A model generated the notes under the pieces. It was given only the letters and a program-made list of their open reading frames with translations, did no database searches and was not told where the DNA came from. A program made the translations under genes and the position numbers. Below are positions 31,973 through 36,786 of a stretch of 36,786 bases of DNA, piece after piece. How positions within the stretch are numbered: position 1 is the first letter of the stretch; each line of letters begins with the position of its first letter. The DNA lies in the NCBI GenBank assembly GCA_000993115.1, contig LBVN01000004.1, forward strand, positions 1 through 36,786. Direction: 5' to 3'. Source of the DNA: Candidatus Woesebacteria bacterium GW2011_GWB1_38_8b. Its GTDB lineage: Bacteria > Patescibacteriota > Microgenomatia > UBA8517.

Positions 31973-33124
31973 ATGTTAATTAATAAATTAGCACTTAATA
32001 ATTTCAGAAATTTTTCGAAGAAACATTTTGAATTTGGGAAAGGTGTTAATGTAATTGTTGGTCCTAATGCCATAGGAAAAACAAATATTTTGGAATCGAT
32101 TTATCTTCTTTCAACCGGAAAAAGTTTTAAAGCCAGACTTGAGGAGGAGATGATAGATTACAATTCTGATATTGCGAGAATCGTAGGAGAAGTCGGCCAC
32201 CGGCTCGTAGAGCACTCTGGCTTGGAAAGAAGTAAAAAGCAAAAAGAGGCAGAGGAATTACAAAAAACAAAGCTTGAAACAATTCTCACACGGGGGGAAA
32301 TACAAATAGGGGAAGATCCGGAAAATATACAAAAAGCACCCCGTAAAAAAATGTTGGTTAACGGTCTTCCCAAAAGGCTTATTGATTTTTCGGGAATTTT
32401 AAAAGTTGCACTTTTCGGTCCGTGGGATCTTGATTTGGTGACGGAATCCCCAAGCATAAGACGCAAATTTTTAGATTCAGTTTTGTCGCAGGTTGACAGG
32501 GAATATCGAAGGGCCTCCCTTTCTTATGAAAAAGGGCTGCGGCAAAGAAATAGACTTTTGTGGCGTATTCGTGAGGAAGGTTTGAGCCGTTCTCAGCTTT
32601 TATTTTGGAACCAGTTACTCATTAAAAACGGTGATTATATCAGTCGCAAAAGAGCTGAATTTATTGATTTTGTTAATGAGAGCCCTGATTTTTTGGATCA
32701 GGATTTTTCTTTGGAATATGACAGCAGTGCAATTAGCGAAGGAAGACTGATGCAATATAAAGATGAAGAGGTTGCTGCAGCGACAACGCTTGTTGGACCA
32801 CATAGGGACGATTTCATCTTTAAATTAAAAAATGCCAAAAACGCAAATGCTAAAAATGGGGATAGAGATCTTTCAAAGTATGGAAGCAGGGGGGAACAAC
32901 GGATGGGTGTGCTGTGGGTAAAATTGGCTGAGCTTAATTATATCGAAAAAAGTACAGGTGAACGGCCTGTTTTACTTCTGGATGATATTTTTTCTGAGCT
33001 TGACCACGAGCACAGAGCCGTTGTATCAGAACTCGCAAAAGCTCAGCAGACAATAATTACAACAGCAGATGAACATTATGTAAAAGGGATTAAGAGCGGG
33101 AATGAGATTATTATGTTGGGGTAA
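31973..33124 (+). CDS. recF: DNA replication and repair protein RecF
   Basis: 383 residues. ABC/SMC-type ATPase that binds gapped DNA and helps load RecA. INKLALNNFRNFSKKHFEF at the start, Walker A GPNAIGKT (30-37), FGPWDLDLVTESPSIRRKFLD, signature region GSRGEQRMG, Walker B PVLLLDDIFSELD. An extra Lys/Glu-rich stretch (about 75-125) separates two strands of lobe I. It stands alone rather than in the usual dnaA-dnaN-recF cluster. Leaderless promoter at 31960-31965. Confidence 0.94.
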   Translation: MLINKLALNNFRNFSKKHFEFGKGVNVIVGPNAIGKTNILESIYLLSTGKSFKARLEEEMIDYNSDIARIVGEVGHRLVEHSGLERSKKQKEAEELQKTKLETILTRGEIQIGEDPENIQKAPRKKMLVNGLPKRLIDFSGILKVALFGPWDLDLVTESPSIRRKFLDSVLSQVDREYRRASLSYEKGLRQRNRLLWRIREEGLSRSQLLFWNQLLIKNGDYISRKRAEFIDFVNESPDFLDQDFSLEYDSSAISEGRLMQYKDEEVAAATTLVGPHRDDFIFKLKNAKNANAKNGDRDLSKYGSRGEQRMGVLWVKLAELNYIEKSTGERPVLLLDDIFSELDHEHRAVVSELAKAQQTIITTADEHYVKGIKSGNEIIMLG

Positions 33125-33169
33125 AGTGTGTTTGTTAAACGTTGACTAATTGAGTAATATATACGATAT

Positions 33170-33400
33170 ATGGCAAAACAAAAACCACAGGAGGGTGAAC
33201 AAAAACTGCTGCAGGGTTTATCTTTACAGGAAAGAAAGGATTTAGCCACATCGAGTCTGGCAGAAAAAATTGCGAGAAGGTTGGGGACGGCAGGTAAAAA
33301 AAACATCTATGGTGTTAGCGCAACAGAAATGCATTTAAAAGCAGAAAAAGCAGGAACGCCAGAAACTATAGCAAGGATCGATGGAGAAGGTGAAGTTTAA
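33170..33400 (+). CDS. Small charged protein of unknown function
   Basis: 76 residues, Lys/Glu-rich, probably helical (LLQGLSLQERKDLATSSLAEKIARRLG) with a flexible C-terminal tail. No motif recognised. ATG at 33170 lies just after TACGAT/ATAT sequences with TTGACT (33142-33147) upstream, a plausible but short-spaced promoter. Convergent with the DUF5654 gene with interlocked stop codons. Confidence 0.5.
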   Translation: MAKQKPQEGEQKLLQGLSLQERKDLATSSLAEKIARRLGTAGKKNIYGVSATEMHLKAEKAGTPETIARIDGEGEV

Positions 33401-33660
33401 TTTTTTTCTTCACTGAACTTACTTACCTGATAAGTAACAAATACCACTAAAATTGTAATTAACACAGCGTAAATCAGAAGTGAAATTAAACCAGACCCTT
33501 CACCGAAAAAAGGTTTTACATATACATTAACTATTTCCTGGATTACCTGATTCCATGCCAGTGCCGCAACCAATCCAAATGCTCCGGTTGCAAGTTTTAA
33601 TGTTTCAGAAATGGCACGTTTTCTAATTTCACCTGCTTCCTGTTTTATTTTTTCTTTCAT
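33397..33660 (-). CDS. DUF5654-family membrane protein
   Basis: 87 residues from ATG 33660 (an upstream in-frame ATG at 33675 precedes the TACAAT box at 33666-33671, so 33660 is preferred). A basic amphipathic head (KEKIKQEAGEIRKRAISET), a first membrane segment with AFGLVAALAWNQVIQEIV, a loop, and a second helix LLIYAVLITILVVFVTYQV. The AFGLVAALAWN motif is the mark of DUF5654, small two-helix proteins of unknown function in Patescibacteria and archaea. Confidence 0.75.
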   Translation of the reverse strand: MKEKIKQEAGEIRKRAISETLKLATGAFGLVAALAWNQVIQEIVNVYVKPFFGEGSGLISLLIYAVLITILVVFVTYQVSKFSEEKN

Positions 33661-33713
33661 ACCCAATTGTAACATGAACTGAAAATTATGTATGATGTAT
33701 GGGTTTACAAATT

Positions 33714-34676
33714 ATGAAAGAATTTAAAAAAGAAGAACTTACAAAACTATTTCGCCCTCATGATAATTCAAATGGGGAAGATAACGGTCAGATTACAATT
33801 ATCGGTGGGTCCGAACTTTTCCACGGGGCTCCGATTTTAGCTTTAAAAACCGCATCAAGAATTGTTGATATGGTTTTTTTTGCAACCCCTGAAAAATCCG
33901 TTGGGATGGTTGCGGAATTAATTAAATCAAAATTAATGTCTTTTATCTGGATTCCCTGGGACGATTTATCAGCTTATATTGAAAAATCCGATGCGATTTT
34001 GATCGGACCGGGTTTTATGAGATTCGGGAGCGAAAAAACCCCCGAAAGTGATCGGCATTTTGACAATCATAATGAAGGAAAAACAACAAGAGAAATTACA
34101 GAAAAACTTTTGAAAAAGTTTCCACTTAAAAAATGGGTGATTGACGCAGGATCCTTACAGACAATGGATGCTGAATGGATACCTGAAAATGCAATAATTA
34201 CACCGAATAAAAAAGAATTCGAAACGCTTTTCGGTGCAAAGTTTTCTACCGGTTTAGCAACTGAAATGGCAAAAAAATACAAATGCATTATTGTTGCAAA
34301 AGGTCCCGAATCTTATGTTACAAGCGCAGACGAAACAGTTTTAATTAAGGGTGGAAATGCTGGTATGACAAAAGGGGGGACGGGCGATATTTTAGCCGGT
34401 TTGACAGTTGCGCTATTGGCAAAAAATGAGCCATTCCTATCAGCCTGTGCAGCAAGTTACATAGAAAAAGCTGCTGCCGATGAACTTTATTGCGGATATC
34501 AAGAAGACCACGGGCTTCAGCCTGTGGATGAATTGAGCTCCGATATGTCGTCCTCCTTAGGGAAACCCCGCTCTTCAGGGCGGGGAGGACGTCATAAAAA
34601 AGTTGGAACAAATTATAACGCTGATGACTTGGCCGATTTTATTCCTGAGTATTTTAAAATGGTGTTAGCCGATTAA
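33714..34676 (+). CDS. nnrD: ADP-dependent NAD(P)H-hydrate dehydratase (ribokinase-like fold)
   Basis: 320 residues from ATG 33714 (the frame reaches 33699, but TATGAT at 33691-33696 lies directly before that). Repairs hydrated NAD(P)H. Motifs: GQITIIGGSELFHGAPILALKTA, ILIGPGF, IDAGSL, ITPNKKEFETLFG, AKGPESYVTS and the catalytic NAGMTKGGTGDILAGL. Near the C-terminus, after DELYCGY, about 35 extra residues (QEDHGLQPVDELSSDMSSS and so on) are encoded by two palindromes at 34508-34590; the family ending ADDLADFIPEYF then resumes, so the frame is intact. The epimerase half (NnrE) found fused in many bacteria is absent. Confidence 0.85.
   Translation: MKEFKKEELTKLFRPHDNSNGEDNGQITIIGGSELFHGAPILALKTASRIVDMVFFATPEKSVGMVAELIKSKLMSFIWIPWDDLSAYIEKSDAILIGPGFMRFGSEKTPESDRHFDNHNEGKTTREITEKLLKKFPLKKWVIDAGSLQTMDAEWIPENAIITPNKKEFETLFGAKFSTGLATEMAKKYKCIIVAKGPESYVTSADETVLIKGGNAGMTKGGTGDILAGLTVALLAKNEPFLSACAASYIEKAAADELYCGYQEDHGLQPVDELSSDMSSSLGKPRSSGRGGRHKKVGTNYNADDLADFIPEYFKMVLAD
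34508..34590. repeat. IS200/IS605-end-like palindromes inserted in nnrD
   Basis: First palindrome CCACGGGCTTCAGCCTGTGG (34508-34527). Second: GTCCT (34550-34554) pairs with AGGAC (34586-34590), enclosing an unpaired stretch and a hairpin CCCCGCTC-TTCA-GGGCGGGG (34566-34585). CCCCGC..TTCA..GCGGGG-AGGA(C/T)GTCA resembles the ends of IS200/IS605-type elements and their RNA scaffold. GC-rich composition stands out from the AT-rich gene. No transposase sequence is present, so this is a remnant or a small non-autonomous copy. Confidence 0.55.
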
Positions 34677-34738
34677 GACATTTTTTTATCAAGAATTCCT
34701 TTTAGCTTTCTAAATTCAGGAATATAATAATATCTAAA

Positions 34739-35032
34739 ATGCTACCGTATTTTAAAGATTTTGATCCAATTACTTTTCTTAATCTCGAAGGCAGGATTGA
34801 TGAAAAATCAAAACCTCTGACGAGAGTCCAGCTGACTCGTCAGATTGGGCAATATATTTTTTTTAAGTTGGCACCAAGTTTAACTGATGACCAATTGGAT
34901 TTAGTATTGAAAAGCCAAACCAGTTCGGACAAATTTGATCTAGTTAGTAAATATATACCCAACCTAGAAGAAAGGATGAAAGAGGAGCTGGAAAATTTTA
35001 AATTAGAATTTAATATAAATGGACGATATTGA
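34739..35032 (+). CDS. Small protein of unknown function
   Basis: 97 residues, mostly helical and acidic at the C-terminus: LTRVQLTRQIGQYIFFKLAPSLTDDQLDLVLKSQ and NLEERMKEELENFKLEF. The (T/S)-DDQ-(L/h) helix pattern recalls small DUF5663-like proteins of Patescibacteria, but I cannot confirm this. TATAAT (34723-34728) and TAATAT (34728-34733) lie before the ATG. The 3' end overlaps the lipoprotein gene by 14 bases, so the two are co-transcribed. Confidence 0.55.
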   Translation: MLPYFKDFDPITFLNLEGRIDEKSKPLTRVQLTRQIGQYIFFKLAPSLTDDQLDLVLKSQTSSDKFDLVSKYIPNLEERMKEELENFKLEFNINGRY

Positions 35033-36011
35033 CAGAGAAGGAATTATTGATCGCAACGATCCGGTTGGAGTGGGGGAAGAGGTGGTAAAATCAGCTCATA
35101 AGTTATTGATAGAAAAACGTCCCGGTTGGCGTTCTAAGATGGCAGCGATTGCCCTTGCGGGTACAATGTTGTTTGTTACTTCATGTGGAATTTCTCCAGT
35201 TAGTAGAGCCGCGCCTCCGGTAGAAACCCAGCCAGCGGTAACGCAATCAGTTGAAGCTCCAATTGACGAAGTTAGTCTCGGATGGGCAAATATATTGGAA
35301 TTTAGGTATCCGCTTCGGAGTAATGGTTTTGAACCGCGTTCCGCAGGTGAATTGAAAACGGATTCCAGCGAACGAACAATCTTAATTAATTATACAGATA
35401 CTGAAATAAACCTAGAAGCTGCAGAGTCTATTTACAATGCAGTTGAAAGTATTCCCTATAACTCCGAAACTAATCAAAATTTAAGATACACAATAGATGG
35501 AAAAGTATACGGATTTAAAATCGTACCTAATAATTTACCTTTAAGTATAATGGCAATAGTGCCAACATCAGATGCTTTACCTGAAGAGTTTGGCCCTGGG
35601 GCGCAAACTACCAACTATGACGCTGGAGAAGATACATTATCTGTAAGCTATTTAAAGTATCCCGAACCGGAAGATTGGCATTCATTGGAACTTAGATTGG
35701 CAGTTGAAGCTTGTCAACAAAGATTTGATTTTTTGCCGGTAGAGATACTAACCTCTGGAGAAATAAAAGATATTGTTATCGATCCGAATAATTTAAACGA
35801 TATTAGATTAAAGTTTCTAGCTCAGGATTTGGGATGTAATTCGTATGGTATTGCAATTGGTTCCAGGGCAAAAGGTAGATCATATGAAGAATACAAGTCG
35901 CATATTGAAAACACCCTATATAATAACAAAGGTGCGAATGACTCAAGACCCATACTTATTAATGAGGATGTATATACAGGGAGTTCATCTACCGTTTCAC
36001 TGAACAAATAG
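35019..36011 (+). CDS. Probable lipoprotein of unknown function
   Basis: 330 residues. The lipobox FVTSC (Cys 56) follows a hydrophobic stretch AAIALAGTMLFVT with basic residues before it (EKRPGWRSK), so the protein should be a membrane-anchored lipoprotein. The signal starts about 40 residues in, so the true start may be GTG near 35081 or ATG 35139 (M41); the listed ATG overlaps the upstream gene. After a Pro/Val/Thr linker comes an alpha/beta domain of about 250 residues (FRYPLRSNGFEPRSAG, NYTDTEINLEAAESIYNAVESIP, FLPVEILTSGEIKDIVIDP). No catalytic motif or family recognised. Confidence 0.65.
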   Translation: MDDIDREGIIDRNDPVGVGEEVVKSAHKLLIEKRPGWRSKMAAIALAGTMLFVTSCGISPVSRAAPPVETQPAVTQSVEAPIDEVSLGWANILEFRYPLRSNGFEPRSAGELKTDSSERTILINYTDTEINLEAAESIYNAVESIPYNSETNQNLRYTIDGKVYGFKIVPNNLPLSIMAIVPTSDALPEEFGPGAQTTNYDAGEDTLSVSYLKYPEPEDWHSLELRLAVEACQQRFDFLPVEILTSGEIKDIVIDPNNLNDIRLKFLAQDLGCNSYGIAIGSRAKGRSYEEYKSHIENTLYNNKGANDSRPILINEDVYTGSSSTVSLNK

Positions 36012-36022
36012 TACTTTAATTT

Positions 36023-36043
36023 CCGCAAGTTTTGCGGTAATAT
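36023..36043 (+). promoter_or_regulatory. Promoter and hairpin before the Fic gene
   Basis: CCGCAA-GTT-TTGCGG (36023-36037), a 6-bp palindrome, abuts TAATAT (36038-36043), which is 8 bases before ATG 36052. The palindrome covers the spacer of the promoter and may be an operator; it also lies 11 bases after the lipoprotein stop and may help end that transcript. Confidence 0.4.
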
Positions 36044-36051
36044 GAAGTATT

Positions 36052-36786
36052 ATGTATGCTCCAAAATTTGCAATAACAAACAGGATTCTCAAAAGTGTGG
36101 GCGAAATTGAGGCTGCAAAAGAAGTTATTGAAAATGCTCCTCTTGTACCTTATTACGAAAAGCAATTTCGAACCGACGCAATTGCGAGAACCGTTCATCA
36201 CGGAACCCATATTGAGGGAAATGATTTGTCACTTCTTGAAACTAAAAAGATTTTGGAGGGAATAGAAGTTGTTGCACATGAGCGCGATATTCAGGAAGTA
36301 ATAAATTACAGAAATGTAACAAAACTTCTTGATGAACTGGCGGTGAAGCGGGGGGGATATGACTCCGATATGTTGCTGGACATTCACCGCGAAACAGTAA
36401 ATAAAATTGTAGCTCCGGAAAAAGTCGGAGTGTTTCGGCAAACCCAGGTTGTAATTAAAGAAGAAAACACGGGAAGGATAATTTTAGCTCCTCCGCAAGC
36501 AACAGAAGTGCCGGCATATATTGATAATTTTTTGGAATGGCTAAATAGTGCAGAAGCGCGGGAACTACATCCGATTCTTCGGGCAGGGATTGCCCACTAT
36601 ATTCTTGTTTCAATTCACCCTTTTGTTGAGGGTAATGGCCGGACCGTCCGAGCTTTCGCAAACTTGATTCTCAATCGTGAAGGCTATGATATTAAGCGAT
36701 TTTTCTCACTCGAGGAACATTTTGATAATGACTTGGCTTCGTATTACGAAGCTTTTGCGGGTGTTGATAATCAGTCATCAAATGTT
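36052..36786 (+). CDS. Fic-domain protein (partial at the right edge)
   Basis: At least 245 residues; the frame is open to the end of the window. MYAPKFAITNRIL at the start, GTHIEGNDLSLLET near 61-74 is the N-terminal inhibitory-helix motif ((S/T)xxxE(G/N)-like), and HPFVEGNGRTVRAF near 187-200 is the Fic core HPFx(D/E)GNGR with the catalytic His. Fic proteins transfer AMP or related groups to Ser/Thr/Tyr of target proteins. The inhibitory motif is N-terminal (class II Fic), and the domain order fits chromosomal Fic proteins that usually carry a C-terminal winged helix, which would lie outside the window. Promoter TAATAT 8 bases before ATG. Confidence 0.9.
   Translation, partial: MYAPKFAITNRILKSVGEIEAAKEVIENAPLVPYYEKQFRTDAIARTVHHGTHIEGNDLSLLETKKILEGIEVVAHERDIQEVINYRNVTKLLDELAVKRGGYDSDMLLDIHRETVNKIVAPEKVGVFRQTQVVIKEENTGRIILAPPQATEVPAYIDNFLEWLNSAEARELHPILRAGIAHYILVSIHPFVEGNGRTVRAFANLILNREGYDIKRFFSLEEHFDNDLASYYEAFAGVDNQSSNV

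Noticed and set aside
1-36786. CRISPR array
   Set aside because: No regularly spaced direct repeats with unique spacers were seen; the short repeats found are palindromic and not arrayed.
1-36786. UGA read as an amino acid
   Set aside because: Frames end at TGA where family length predicts (for example pyrG at 14139), and no conserved gene is interrupted by TGA.

Overview
The window looks like the chromosome of a Candidate Phyla Radiation (Patescibacteria) bacterium, most likely of the Microgenomates type. The grounds are an AT-rich, very compact layout, many short membrane proteins of unknown function, families I associate with this group (DUF5667, DUF5654, a VirD4-like ATPase, a B12-dependent ribonucleotide reductase with a salvage adenosyltransferase) and self-splicing intron RNA in a tRNA gene. 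TGA is used as a stop (for example pyrG and the gene ending at 28069), so this is not a lineage that reads UGA as glycine. The phylum is an inference; the genes are read directly.

Layout. 1-6.4 kb: cell-wall block, with the end of a beta-lactamase-like serine hydrolase and two class A penicillin-binding proteins around a membrane-anchored unknown. 6.5-9 kb: accessory block with a HEPN (RNase LS-like) protein, a CPBP-family membrane protease and two unknown membrane or secreted proteins. 9.1-15 kb: nucleotide block nrdR - nrdJ - pyrG - cobalamin adenosyltransferase. NrdR would control the B12-dependent reductase, the adenosyltransferase would make its cofactor, and PyrG supplies CTP. 15-18 kb: a proline/threonine-rich protein and a VirD4/TraG-like ATPase. 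17.9-21.6 kb: tRNA and recombination block with tRNA-Ile(UAU) followed by two degenerate tRNA-3'-half repeats, a tyrosine recombinase, an FtsB/DivIC protein, a CAU tRNA split by a group I intron, a LAGLIDADG-like protein and a second CAU tRNA. 21.6-23.7 kb: a probable tryptophan T-box leader, a small unknown gene, trpS and a free-standing tRNA-binding domain. 23.7-31 kb: ftsH, a frameshifted small membrane gene, a 5'-3' exonuclease fused to a nucleotidyltransferase-like domain, a VOC protein, two glycosyltransferases and mutM. 31-36.8 kb: a 41-residue membrane protein, recF, a DUF5654 protein, NAD(P)HX dehydratase, a lipoprotein and the start of a Fic protein.

Three themes cross the window. 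First, at least fifteen genes start 5-9 bases after a TATAAT-like hexamer with no Shine-Dalgarno sequence, which implies leaderless mRNAs; two genes instead carry a full AAAGGAGGTGA. Second, small palindromic repeats have landed inside genes and stayed in frame, adding peptides to MutM, to the exonuclease fusion and to NAD(P)HX dehydratase. Third, structured RNA is unusually dense: the group I intron, the T-box, tRNA-like repeats with compensating stem changes, and an unassigned 130-nt element directly before the adenosyltransferase.

The best candidates for something undescribed are the exonuclease-nucleotidyltransferase fusion (26585-28069), the tRNA-like repeat pair (18029-18189), the 130-nt element (14261-14390), and the T-box-led operon with its unknown 82-residue first gene.
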